From Bacteroidia bacterium (GTDB taxonomy: Bacteria > Bacteroidota > Bacteroidia > Flavobacteriales > Flavobacteriaceae), in the NCBI GenBank assembly GCA_030431085.1, contig JAUIJW010000016.1, positions 1 to 21,170 of the forward strand: DNA of 21,170 bases, written 5' to 3'. The notes under the pieces are model-generated. The model was given only the letters and a program-made list of their open reading frames with translations, was not told where the DNA came from and searched no databases. Position numbers and translations under genes: made by a program. Positions 9,411 to 16,688 of this stretch are shown piece by piece; positions within the stretch are counted from its first letter, which is position 1, and every line of letters starts with the position of its first letter.

Positions 9411-9992
9411 TTACAAGTTTTTTAGCGCCTTTTTAATCAAATCTTCTAGAGTAATATCAGGAGATTCTTGAATGATAACTTGTATTATTTTGTCTACTCT
9501 TTTTCTAGCAAAGCCTAACACTTCTAAAGCTGATAACGCTTCATTTTTAATAGTATTGTTTGAAGAAGGAATTTCTTCTGTAATATCAAAAGATTTTAAA
9601 ATTTTATCTTTTAAATCTACGATAACTCTTTGTGCCGTTTTGGCACCTATGCCTTTAACAGATTTAATTTTTTCTACATCTTCATTGCCAATGGCATTTT
9701 GAATATCTGTCGTATTCATAGATGATAACATGGTGATAGCTGTACTTGGTCCAACGCCAGATACCGATATCAAAAGTTTAAAAATTTCACGTTCTGTTTT
9801 GTCCCAAAAACCATAAAGAATATGAGCATCTTCTCTAATACTAAGGTAGGTGTAGAGCTTGATGTTTTCTTGATCGGCAATCGCTGTAAACGTTTGAAGC
9901 GAAATAGGTAAATGGTAGCCTAAGCCATTGCATTCTATCACCACATGGGTGGTGTATTTTTCTACAAGCTTACCTCTTATATGTGAAATCAT
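9411..9992 (-). CDS. ruvA: Holliday junction branch migration protein RuvA
   Basis: DNA-binding subunit of the RuvAB branch-migration complex. It forms tetramers on Holliday junctions and loads the RuvB motor during recombinational repair. At 193 residues it is normal length. The N-terminal OB-fold domain begins MISHIRGKLVEKYTTHVVIEC. Two helix-hairpin-helix motifs follow: VSGVGPSTAITML (about residues 77-89) and VKGIGAKTAQRVIVDLKDKI (about 112-131). After an acidic, Ser/Asn-rich linker, the small C-terminal domain III (about 145-193, ALEVLGFARKRVDKII) contacts RuvB. It sits 13 bp after maeB and immediately before sprA, so it is probably co-transcribed with both. Its partner ruvB is about 9 kb away at 19292-20314 in a separate unit. 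Confidence 0.97.
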   Translation of the reverse strand: MISHIRGKLVEKYTTHVVIECNGLGYHLPISLQTFTAIADQENIKLYTYLSIREDAHILYGFWDKTEREIFKLLISVSGVGPSTAITMLSSMNTTDIQNAIGNEDVEKIKSVKGIGAKTAQRVIVDLKDKILKSFDITEEIPSSNNTIKNEALSALEVLGFARKRVDKIIQVIIQESPDITLEDLIKKALKNL

Positions 9993-10005
9993 TTATTTAC
10001 AGATT

Positions 10006-12294
10006 CTATAATTTATTTTTACGATGTTTTTCTCTTTCTTGGGCATCAACCACAGCAATGCAAACCATATTAACTATTTCATCTACACTAGCGCCTAATT
10101 GTAGTAAATGTGCAGGTTTTTTTAGACCCATAATAATAGGTCCGATAGACTCTGCCTTGTCAATTTCTTTTAAAAGTTTATAACTAATATTAGCGGCTTC
10201 TAAGTTAGGGTAAATTAAACCATTAACTTTTTTATTTTCGATTTTTGAGAAAGAAAATTTTTCTGATCTCATTTGAGCATTTAATGCAAAGTCGGCTTGT
10301 AGCTCGCCATCAATACATATATCTGGATAATTTTTGTGTAAATCAGCTACTGCTTTTTTTATTTTGGTGGCAGATTTAGATTTAGACGACCCAAAATTAG
10401 AAAACGACACCATGGCTAAATTAGGCTGTAAGCCGAATAGTTTCATTGTCTTGTTAGTCATTCTTGTAATCTCTACCAATACCGAAGCATCTGGCTCTAT
10501 GTTCATGGCTGTGTCTGATAGAAATAAAGGGCCACGATTGGTAAGCATTAAATTAGTGGCGGCCACTTTTTGAATACTATCTATTTTACCAATTAATTCA
10601 ATCATTGGCCTAGCTACAGTGGGGTAGCTTCTGGTATATCCTGTTACTAAGGCATCTGCATTACCTTCTTTAACCATCATGGCTGCAAAATAATTGCGTT
10701 CGCGCATCCATTTTTGAGCTTCTAGTAAGGTTAATCCACTACGATATTTTCTTTGGTGGTAGGCTTCAGCAAAAGTATTTCTTCTCTCTTCTTCTTCATC
10801 AGATTTAGGATCAATAATTTCAATATCACCTTCAAACTGTAATTCATCCATTAATGATTGAATGATATTTTTGCGTCCTAACAGTATTGGTATGGCAATG
10901 CCTTCATCATAGGCTATTTGAGCAGCCTTTAGAACATTTAATTGGTCGGCTTCTGCAAACACTACTTTTTTAGGGTTAGATTTTGCTCTATTAGTAATTA
11001 ATCGCATCAGTTTATTGCCAGTGCCCAATCGTTCTTCTAAATGTTCTTTATATTTATCCCAATTGGTAATTGGATTTCTAGCTACGCCAGATTCTATAGC
11101 GGCTTTAGCTACAGCGGGTGGAATTTCGGTAATTAAGCGTGCGTCGAATGGTTTTGGAATGATATAATCGGGTCCAAATTTAATATTCTTTCGGTTGTAG
11201 GTAATATTAACTTGTTCGGGTACATTTTCTTTGGTTAAATCTGCTAAAGCATGCACTGCCGCCATTTTCATTTCTTCATTGATCTTTGTGGCACGAACAT
11301 CGAGAGCTCCTCTAAAAATAAAAGGAAACCCAAGTACATTATTGACTTGATTAGGATGATCTGACCTACCCGTGGCCATAATGATATCTTTTCGAGTTTT
11401 AAGAGCAGTATTGTAATTAATCTCGGGATCTGGATTGGCTAATGCAAAAACAATGGGGTTTTTATTCATTGATTTTAACATCTCTGGTGTTACAATATTA
11501 CCTATAGATAAACCTATAAACACATCGGCATTTTGCATGGCATCTTCTAAGGTGTACACATTTTCTGTTGTAGCAAATAGCGCTTTTTGCGGACTTAAGT
11601 TCTCTTGATCTGTACGAATAACTCCTTTGCTATCGCACATGATTATATGCTCTTTTTTTACACCTAATTTAATGTAAAGCTTTGTGCACGAAATAGCCGC
11701 TGCTCCAGCACCATTAATAACCACTTTAACTTCTTCTGGTTTTTTCTCTGCTAACTCTAAAGCATTTTTAAGTGCGGCAGCAGATATAATGGCTGTACCG
11801 TGTTGGTCATCATGCATCACTGGTATATCTAACTCTGCTTTTAATCTCTCTTCTATTTCAAAGGCTTCAGGCGCTTTAATATCTTCTAAATTAATACCAC
11901 CAAATGTTGGCGAGATGGCTTTAACTGTCTCAACAAATTTATTGACATCTGTAGCATCAACTTCAATATCAAATACATCAATATCTGCAAAAATTTTAAA
12001 TAATAATGCTTTTCCTTCCATCACGGGTTTTGAAGCTTCGGGGCCTATATCACCTAGTCCTAATACAGCCGTACCGTTAGAAATTACAGCAACCAAATTA
12101 CTTTTTGCGGTATACTTGTACACATCGTTAGGATTATCGGCTATAGCTAAACAAGGCTCGGCTACACCCGGTGAATAGGCTAAAGATAAGTCTCTTTGCG
12201 TGCTGTGTTTTTTGGTTGGATTTACTTGAATTTTTCCTGGCGTAGGAAATTCATGGTAATGTAAAGCATCACTTTTTTTAACTTTTTTATTCAT
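10006..12294 (-). CDS. maeB: NADP-dependent malic enzyme with C-terminal phosphotransacetylase-like domain
   Basis: Oxidatively decarboxylates malate to pyruvate with reduction of NADP+, supplying NADPH and pyruvate. From the chosen start it is 762 residues, the size of MaeB-type fusion enzymes. The malic domain carries YSPGVAEP (about 40-47), NGTAVLGLGDIG (73-84), the lysine-bearing MEGKALLFK, and HDDQHGT (161-167). The NAD(P)-binding domain has NGAGAAA (about 194-200). From about residue 420 there is a phosphotransacetylase-like domain (FAEADQLNVLKAAQ, EGNADALVTGYTRSYP) that in characterised homologues is regulatory, not catalytic. The frame stays open to a TTG at 12321, but that codon overlaps a promoter -7 element (12319-12326). 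The ATG at 12292-12294, beginning MNKKVKKSDALHYH, is therefore the likely start. The gene leads the probable maeB-ruvA-sprA-gcvH-vanZ-tonB transcript. Confidence 0.95.
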   Translation of the reverse strand: MNKKVKKSDALHYHEFPTPGKIQVNPTKKHSTQRDLSLAYSPGVAEPCLAIADNPNDVYKYTAKSNLVAVISNGTAVLGLGDIGPEASKPVMEGKALLFKIFADIDVFDIEVDATDVNKFVETVKAISPTFGGINLEDIKAPEAFEIEERLKAELDIPVMHDDQHGTAIISAAALKNALELAEKKPEEVKVVINGAGAAAISCTKLYIKLGVKKEHIIMCDSKGVIRTDQENLSPQKALFATTENVYTLEDAMQNADVFIGLSIGNIVTPEMLKSMNKNPIVFALANPDPEINYNTALKTRKDIIMATGRSDHPNQVNNVLGFPFIFRGALDVRATKINEEMKMAAVHALADLTKENVPEQVNITYNRKNIKFGPDYIIPKPFDARLITEIPPAVAKAAIESGVARNPITNWDKYKEHLEERLGTGNKLMRLITNRAKSNPKKVVFAEADQLNVLKAAQIAYDEGIAIPILLGRKNIIQSLMDELQFEGDIEIIDPKSDEEEERRNTFAEAYHQRKYRSGLTLLEAQKWMRERNYFAAMMVKEGNADALVTGYTRSYPTVARPMIELIGKIDSIQKVAATNLMLTNRGPLFLSDTAMNIEPDASVLVEITRMTNKTMKLFGLQPNLAMVSFSNFGSSKSKSATKIKKAVADLHKNYPDICIDGELQADFALNAQMRSEKFSFSKIENKKVNGLIYPNLEAANISYKLLKEIDKAESIGPIIMGLKKPAHLLQLGASVDEIVNMVCIAVVDAQEREKHRKNKL

Positions 12295-12318
12295 AAATCT
12301 TAATTGAAACTTAACAAA

Positions 12319-12326
12319 CAAAGGTA
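12319..12326 (-). promoter_or_regulatory. Candidate -7 promoter element of maeB
   Basis: The minus strand reads TACCTTTG here, an exact match to the Bacteroidota -7 consensus TAnnTTTG, 24 bp before the maeB ATG. I see no good TTG at -33. This element would drive the maeB-to-tonB gene series and rules out the upstream TTG start of maeB. Confidence 0.45.
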
Positions 12327-12364
12327 TGATTTTTAAGATTTTCTATGGCATAATATTACATTTA

Positions 12365-13288
12365 TTATGGCTCTAAAAAATTGATATTTCTCTTAAGACC
12401 ACTAAACTTTGTTCTTTTAACGGCAGATTTTTTGAAGAGCTTGCTAAAGACTTCTTGCGTGATATCTTGCCAATCTTGTTTGGTCATTTCTAGTAGGTCG
12501 GGGTGTGGATTAAATAGTGGTTCTTGATGAGGCTTAGAAAAACGATTCCAGGGGCATACCTCTTGGCAAACATCGCAGCCAAACATCCAATCATCAAAAT
12601 GTCCTTTCATTACTGTGGGTAATTCATTTTTTAACTCGATGGTGTAATACGATATGCATTGGCTTCCATTAACTTTGTAGGGTTCTACTATAGCCTGTGT
12701 TGGGCAGGCGTCTATACAAGCGGTACAAGACCCACAATGATCTGTTGTGGGATTGTCGTAGCATAATTCAAGGTCGACAATGAGTTCAGCAATAAAGTAA
12801 TACGACCCCGTTTTTTGAGTAATTAGGTTACCGTGCTTACCCATCCATCCTAAGCCAGATTTAGCAGCCCATGCCTTATCTAGTACTGGAGCCGAATCAA
12901 CAAATGCACGCCCTGTAACATCACCGATATGCTCTTGAATATAGGAGAGCAAGGCCCTGAGTTTATCTTTAATTACAAAGTGGTAATCTGTACCAAAAGC
13001 ATATTTAGATATTTTATAAGTGTTATCTGTTTGCAATTGCTTTGGGTAGTAATTGAGTAATAAGGAAATCACACTTTTAGAGTCCTCTACCAATTTGGTA
13101 GGATCTAAACGTTTGTCGAAGTGGTTCTCCATATAATACATCTCACCATGCCAATTGTGTTTTAGATAATGTTCAAGTCTAGGAGCTTCTTTTTCTAAAA
13201 ATTCTGCTTTACTAATGCCACAAGATAAAAAACCGAGACGCTTAGCCTCAGTTTTTATCTGTGTAGTGTATTTTTCTTTTTGATGCAA
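12365..13288 (-). CDS. queG: Epoxyqueuosine reductase
   Basis: Iron-sulfur, cobalamin-dependent enzyme that reduces epoxyqueuosine to queuosine in the wobble position of GUN-anticodon tRNAs, the last step of queuosine synthesis. At 307 residues it matches the shorter bacteroidotal form without the extended C-terminus of E. coli QueG. It carries an N-terminal cobalamin-binding region (RLGFLSCGIS), D131 in DSAPVLDKAWAAKSGLGWMGK as candidate catalytic acid, and two [4Fe-4S] ferredoxin-like clusters: C185/C188/C191/C195 (CGSCTACIDACP) plus C211, and C238/C241/C245 (CDVCQEVCPWN). No ATG exists between the in-frame stop upstream and residue 50, so translation must start at a non-ATG codon. TTG at 13286-13288, giving MHQKEKYTTQIK, fits the family N-terminus. 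It is 43 bp or more from neighbours on either side and probably monocistronic. Confidence 0.95.
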   Translation of the reverse strand: MHQKEKYTTQIKTEAKRLGFLSCGISKAEFLEKEAPRLEHYLKHNWHGEMYYMENHFDKRLDPTKLVEDSKSVISLLLNYYPKQLQTDNTYKISKYAFGTDYHFVIKDKLRALLSYIQEHIGDVTGRAFVDSAPVLDKAWAAKSGLGWMGKHGNLITQKTGSYYFIAELIVDLELCYDNPTTDHCGSCTACIDACPTQAIVEPYKVNGSQCISYYTIELKNELPTVMKGHFDDWMFGCDVCQEVCPWNRFSKPHQEPLFNPHPDLLEMTKQDWQDITQEVFSKLFKKSAVKRTKFSGLKRNINFLEP

Positions 13289-13374
13289 CAGCTGTTAAAT
13301 TAAAATCAATACGAAAATACAAAGAACAAAGTAATATAAGTTTGATTTGTTATTAAACTGGATTTATATGATGT

Positions 13375-13881
13375 TTATGGAATGGAAGGATTTTTTGCAT
13401 TAAAAATTCCATTGGGGTTTTCTAGTTCAATCCACACATGGAGTGTCCACATATTGAATTCCGTATTTATTTCCCAAACATCATGATGACCAGTAAAGCC
13501 TTCTGGAGGTGAAGAGGGGTTGGTAATGTCTGGAATAGGAACCGCATATTCTACTGCCACGCAAACCATTTGCCCGCTATCATCTGGAATAAATAATAGA
13601 ATCTCTGGGGCGCGTAAATCAAATTTATCATCTAGTAATTTTTGATTCACAAAATGATGTCCCATTTGAGATCTATATCCCGTGGCGTCTAGATTATAAC
13701 CTTCGGCTTTAGCCATTTCAAAATCCCTTAACTTTGCAACAGACTGCTTTAATAGTTCAATTTCATGTTGCCATGTTGATTGGCGCGTTAAATAGGGTTG
13801 GGGTTCAAGATCTTCTTCTGTACATTGAATTAATGTAATAAAGATAAAATATAAGGCGATAATATAAATGATATTTTTCAT
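13375..13881 (-). CDS. Uncharacterised His-rich lipoprotein, probably surface-exposed
   Basis: Function unknown. The 168-residue product starts with a lipoprotein signal peptide whose lipobox is LIQC (C20). The residues after the Cys, TEEDLE, are acidic and resemble the surface-export signal described for bacteroidotal lipoproteins. The mature domain carries a recognisable pattern: a helix with FEMAKAEGYNLD, then MGHHFVN (73-79), PEILLFIPDDSGQMVCVAVEYAVP, GHHDVW (131-136), LHVWIELENPNGIFNAKNP at the end. From memory this resembles small secreted or lipoprotein domains in other bacteria with MGxHYVNP, VEYxVP and LHVWLWxxNPxGxFxxxNP motifs, also without assigned function. The conserved His/Glu residues could bind metal; that is inference. 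Neighbours (queG 86 bp downstream, the regulator gene 278 bp upstream) give no clear hint. No exact -7 promoter element was found upstream. Confidence 0.75.
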   Translation of the reverse strand: MKNIIYIIALYFIFITLIQCTEEDLEPQPYLTRQSTWQHEIELLKQSVAKLRDFEMAKAEGYNLDATGYRSQMGHHFVNQKLLDDKFDLRAPEILLFIPDDSGQMVCVAVEYAVPIPDITNPSSPPEGFTGHHDVWEINTEFNMWTLHVWIELENPNGIFNAKNPSIP

Positions 13882-14159
13882 TGTATTGGTTTTTAATTAA
13901 ACAAGAAATATTAGCTACTATCCTTATGTATACAAGAGAATAGGGGGTAGCTATAAAAATGCTTTATATTAAATTTGAGTAGTCTCTCTCTTAGAAAGGA
14001 AGGATTGTAATCTTTATAATAGCAATTTGAAGGACAGTGCCTTGTAGAAGTACTTCATGATATTTAATAATCTATAAATTAAACAGTTAAATATCTTGAA
14101 GTAAAGATAGTATGATTGTGATTGGTAGGATGCTAGTAATCTGCCAAAGAATACAGTTT
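13882..14159. other. Intergenic region with inverted repeats
   Basis: The longest non-coding stretch of the window (278 bp), between the lipoprotein gene and the 3' end of the DUF4242/AraC gene. It contains a short inverted repeat TAGCTAC (13912-13918) / GTAGCTA (13947-13953) with a 28-nt spacer, in the likely 5' leader of the lipoprotein gene, and the long inverted repeat described at 14052-14102. I see no open reading frame of note and no exact TAnnTTTG element on the minus strand. Confidence 0.5.
14052..14102. repeat. 16-bp inverted repeat (hairpin) beyond the regulator gene
   Basis: The arms are ACTTCATGATATTTAA (14052-14067) and TTAAATATCTTGAAGT (14087-14102). They match at 15 of 16 positions around a 19-nt spacer. 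The hairpin lies 57 bp after the stop of the regulator gene. Neither strand has a U-tract after the stem, so it is not a classical intrinsic terminator. It could stabilise or end the mRNA in another way, or be a protein-binding site. The left arm also overlaps the palindrome GAAGTACTTC (14047-14056). Confidence 0.6.
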
Positions 14160-15269
14160 TTAGGTCAATTCAGCTTTTTTGCTATAGTTGGAGGGTAGAA
14201 AACCAAATTTTTCATAGAAACATTTTGAAAAATAGGAGGCACTGTTAAAACATGAAGAAGATGCTACCTCACAAATGTTCATGATGTTATCTTTTAGCAT
14301 GTTTTTGGCTTTGTGCAATCTATAGTTATTGATTAATTTATTAGTAGACAACCCCGTAACCTTAACAGAAGTTCTATAAAGTTGTGATTGACTCATGGCT
14401 AATGCTTTGGCGTATTCTTCAACACCAAATGATGGATTCAACCAGTTTTCTTCTAAGACTTGAGCTAAATTTTTTAAAAACTTTTCAGCTTCGGCTTTTA
14501 AATAATAAATGATGCCTGAATCAAAAGAGGTGTCACTATTTTTTTTCAGTAATTCAAAAACAGTATTAGAGATTGTAATCCGTCTTTTAAATGGTATTTG
14601 GCAAATAAAATTGTTGAAATTTAAAATTTCTCCAAAAAGCATTTTACTGCGATCAACTGGGTTGCCTGAGTGTATGGCAATTTTTAAATCGATGGTATCT
14701 AAATCGCTTTGAATAAAGTTGTAGATATCTATAGCACAGATTGGTGCGCTTAAAATAGAGTTGAAAGAAATAGAATAATTACCATTAGAAATTTCTGAAA
14801 TAGAGCCATTGTTTTTATCTGCACAGTTCTTGACAATAAAATTTAACCTTGATAATAATTCCTGAGCTTTATCAGGACCTATGGTATGGCTAAGCTGGAT
14901 CAAGTCTTTGTTTTCAATAGTTAGAATGACTCGGTAGGCAGGGTCTGTAAAGACTTTAATTTTTTGATCTATTTGGTATTCAACTATTCTAGGATCTTCA
15001 ATTCTGCCGAGTAAAATCTTTATAACCCGTTTATCGACTTCAATAATTTCATTAGGAATAGATTTATGTGAATTTTTATGCAATTCGAAAACATGCTCTT
15101 TGCTTGGTGCTTCAATGAGGCAGAAGGCATTACCTCTTTCTTTATCAAACCAATAGGTAAGGCATTTACAATAATAGTCCTTTTGAATTCTTACATCCAT
15201 TTGGTGGGCTAAAGCCATATCTTCTGCAGTAAGCCCTTGTCCAATATGCAAATCCATATAAACCGGCAT
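14160..15269 (-). CDS. DUF4242 – degenerate cyclase-like – AraC-type regulator fusion
   Basis: Probable transcription regulator of 369 residues with three parts. Residues 1-80 match DUF4242, the family of a Streptomyces nickel-binding protein: MPVYMDLHIGQGLTAEDMALAH, the core LTYWFDKERGNAFCLIEAP, and H64/H68 before IPNEIIEVD. Residues about 112-245 follow the outline of a class III nucleotide cyclase domain (VILTIENKDLIQLSHTIG, SISEISNGNYSISF, LKIAIHSGNPV), but the two metal-binding Asp positions are not Asp, so catalysis is unlikely and a sensor or dimerisation role is more probable. Residues about 262-366 are an AraC-type double helix-turn-helix (FGVEEYAKALAMSQSQLYR, ICEVASSSCFNSASYFSKCF, FGFLPSNY). 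Effector and targets are unknown. It lies 124 bp after the end of the siderophore-receptor/PepSY operon on the same strand. AraC-family regulators often control neighbouring iron-uptake genes, but a link here is speculation. Confidence 0.85.
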   Translation of the reverse strand: MPVYMDLHIGQGLTAEDMALAHQMDVRIQKDYYCKCLTYWFDKERGNAFCLIEAPSKEHVFELHKNSHKSIPNEIIEVDKRVIKILLGRIEDPRIVEYQIDQKIKVFTDPAYRVILTIENKDLIQLSHTIGPDKAQELLSRLNFIVKNCADKNNGSISEISNGNYSISFNSILSAPICAIDIYNFIQSDLDTIDLKIAIHSGNPVDRSKMLFGEILNFNNFICQIPFKRRITISNTVFELLKKNSDTSFDSGIIYYLKAEAEKFLKNLAQVLEENWLNPSFGVEEYAKALAMSQSQLYRTSVKVTGLSTNKLINNYRLHKAKNMLKDNIMNICEVASSSCFNSASYFSKCFYEKFGFLPSNYSKKAELT

Positions 15270-15393
15270 GGTGATTGTTGATCAAAACTATTGAATGATG
15301 TAAAGTTAACGTAATTATCTTAGTACGAATATCACAAATCAGTCAGGAGATGCCATAAATCGTTCAGTATGGCTAAGAGAAAGTGTAAATATG
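15270..15393. other. Intergenic region between PepSY gene and regulator gene
   Basis: 124 bp. A 6-bp inverted repeat, GCCATA (15352-15357) / TATGGC (15368-15373), lies about 20 bp after the PepSY gene stop, but no U-tract follows, so it is at best a weak terminator. The weak regulator promoter at 15283-15290 is also here. Confidence 0.4.
15283..15290 (-). promoter_or_regulatory. Candidate -7 element of the DUF4242/AraC gene
   Basis: The minus strand reads TAGTTTTG, matching TAnnTTTG, 13 bp before the ATG. The leader would be only a few bases long and no TTG stands at the expected -33 distance, so this is weak. Confidence 0.3.
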
Positions 15394-16680
15394 CTAGCGT
15401 ATTTTTTTAGAATGTCTTAACTTATAATCAAAAACATACCAAGTTGAGGTGATGCTTATGATCCAAAAAAAAGTAACTACAAATAAGGTAGTTTGAGGTA
15501 CATGATATCGGGTAATTAATATACCATACATAAAAAAAGTTAGCCCTGCCACCCAGATCCAGTTCAGTACGGTCCAGACAGTCCATTTTTTTGGCGATTT
15601 ATTTTTTTTAATCTTTCGCTTTAAGCGGATATAGATTCCTGTTAAAACACAAATAGAAATGCCTATTCCGCCTAGAAACCAGATTATTTTTGTGGTTAAT
15701 CCCCCCCATGTGCCAAAATGGATAGGGTCTGCAATATCATTTAACCAAGCACGTTTTGCAATGGTATTAGCATTTTGTACGCTTATCACTTCTAAAGTAT
15801 TTGGGTGTAGATAGACTCGATTAGCTCGATTTCTTACCAAAGCCCGATTTCCTATTCCGGTTAAATATAAAGGTTCGGTTAATTTTGACGGCGGTTTAAT
15901 ATCTTTAACGATGAGATTGGGAATGGCTTTTTGAGCTTTTTTAATGGCAGCATCATAATCAATTGTATAGGACAGTTGTTTAATGTCATGATTTTGTTTT
16001 GCCTCGGTTTTCAGGCTAGGTGGTGTGGGGTTTGCAATTGTTCTAATATGAGCCGTATTAGTCCTTTCTAGAAAATACCAAATCCCAGTAATGGAAAAGA
16101 TGATAGTAAAAGGCACAGACCAAATACCTATTAAACGATGGCAATTTCTATAAAAACTTAGTGTATTATTACTAGATTTAAATGTGAAGAGTTTTTTCCA
16201 CCACTTTTTATAAAAAAATAACGCCGTAATGGTTGATATAAATAGCAGAAATCCAAAAATCAATACCGTAAAATGTCCAATTTGGAAAGGGATAAATAAA
16301 AAATAATGGAAATCTCGTAAAAACCTTTGAATAGTGATGTTTGCACCGCCTTGAACTTCTCCTGTGTATGGATTAACGAATACATAGTACCGCTGATTAT
16401 TAAGATTAACATGAACAATATTACACAAATAAGGTTCGGTTGAGGCAGGCCAATACATAATATCGCCGTTAGGGTATGCTTTTTTTATATTGGCCGCCAT
16501 GAGATTTTTAGAAGCTTCAGAGCCCTTACTTTGTGCTCTTATTTCTGGAAAAAATAACCAATCAATTTCATGACTTATCGTAGCTAAAGTTCCTGTAAAG
16601 CAAACTATAAAAAATAAGATGCTTAGGTTGATACCTATCCAACCATGTATTTTAAAACAGTATTTTTTTAGTTGCTTCAT
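15394..16680 (-). CDS. PepSY-associated transmembrane protein (siderophore/iron uptake partner)
   Basis: A 428-residue inner-membrane protein of the PepSY-associated TM helix family, often encoded beside ferric-siderophore receptors. Some members of this broad group act as inner-membrane reductases of ferric siderophores. About six transmembrane segments are visible (roughly 14-35, 136-157, 183-203, 330-352, 368-390 and 395-415). Histidines near membrane segments are candidate haem ligands: H12 (IHGWIGINLS), H125 and H136 (DFHYFLFIPFQIGHF), H181 (NCHRLIGIWSVP) and H321 (DPIHFGTWGG). PepSY-like periplasmic regions occupy about 60-115 and 240-305. It starts 8 bp after the siderophore receptor stop, so the two form an operon under the receptor promoter. 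The family and context are clear; the exact role (ferric-siderophore reduction or iron release) is inferred. Confidence 0.9.
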   Translation of the reverse strand: MKQLKKYCFKIHGWIGINLSILFFIVCFTGTLATISHEIDWLFFPEIRAQSKGSEASKNLMAANIKKAYPNGDIMYWPASTEPYLCNIVHVNLNNQRYYVFVNPYTGEVQGGANITIQRFLRDFHYFLFIPFQIGHFTVLIFGFLLFISTITALFFYKKWWKKLFTFKSSNNTLSFYRNCHRLIGIWSVPFTIIFSITGIWYFLERTNTAHIRTIANPTPPSLKTEAKQNHDIKQLSYTIDYDAAIKKAQKAIPNLIVKDIKPPSKLTEPLYLTGIGNRALVRNRANRVYLHPNTLEVISVQNANTIAKRAWLNDIADPIHFGTWGGLTTKIIWFLGGIGISICVLTGIYIRLKRKIKKNKSPKKWTVWTVLNWIWVAGLTFFMYGILITRYHVPQTTLFVVTFFWIISITSTWYVFDYKLRHSKKIR

Positions 16681-16688
16681 GATTTAGA

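Noticed and set aside
12295..12321. N-terminal extension of maeB from the TTG at 12321
   Set aside because: The codon overlaps the TACCTTTG promoter element, and the ATG at 12294 gives a family-like N-terminus.
13912..13953. TAGCTAC/GTAGCTA inverted repeat as a riboswitch or terminator
   Set aside because: Only 7 bp per arm with a 28-nt spacer, no U-tract and no recognisable riboswitch core.
15352..15373. GCCATA/TATGGC hairpin as terminator of the receptor-PepSY operon
   Set aside because: The stem is only 6 bp and no T-run follows on the minus strand, so it was kept only as a note.
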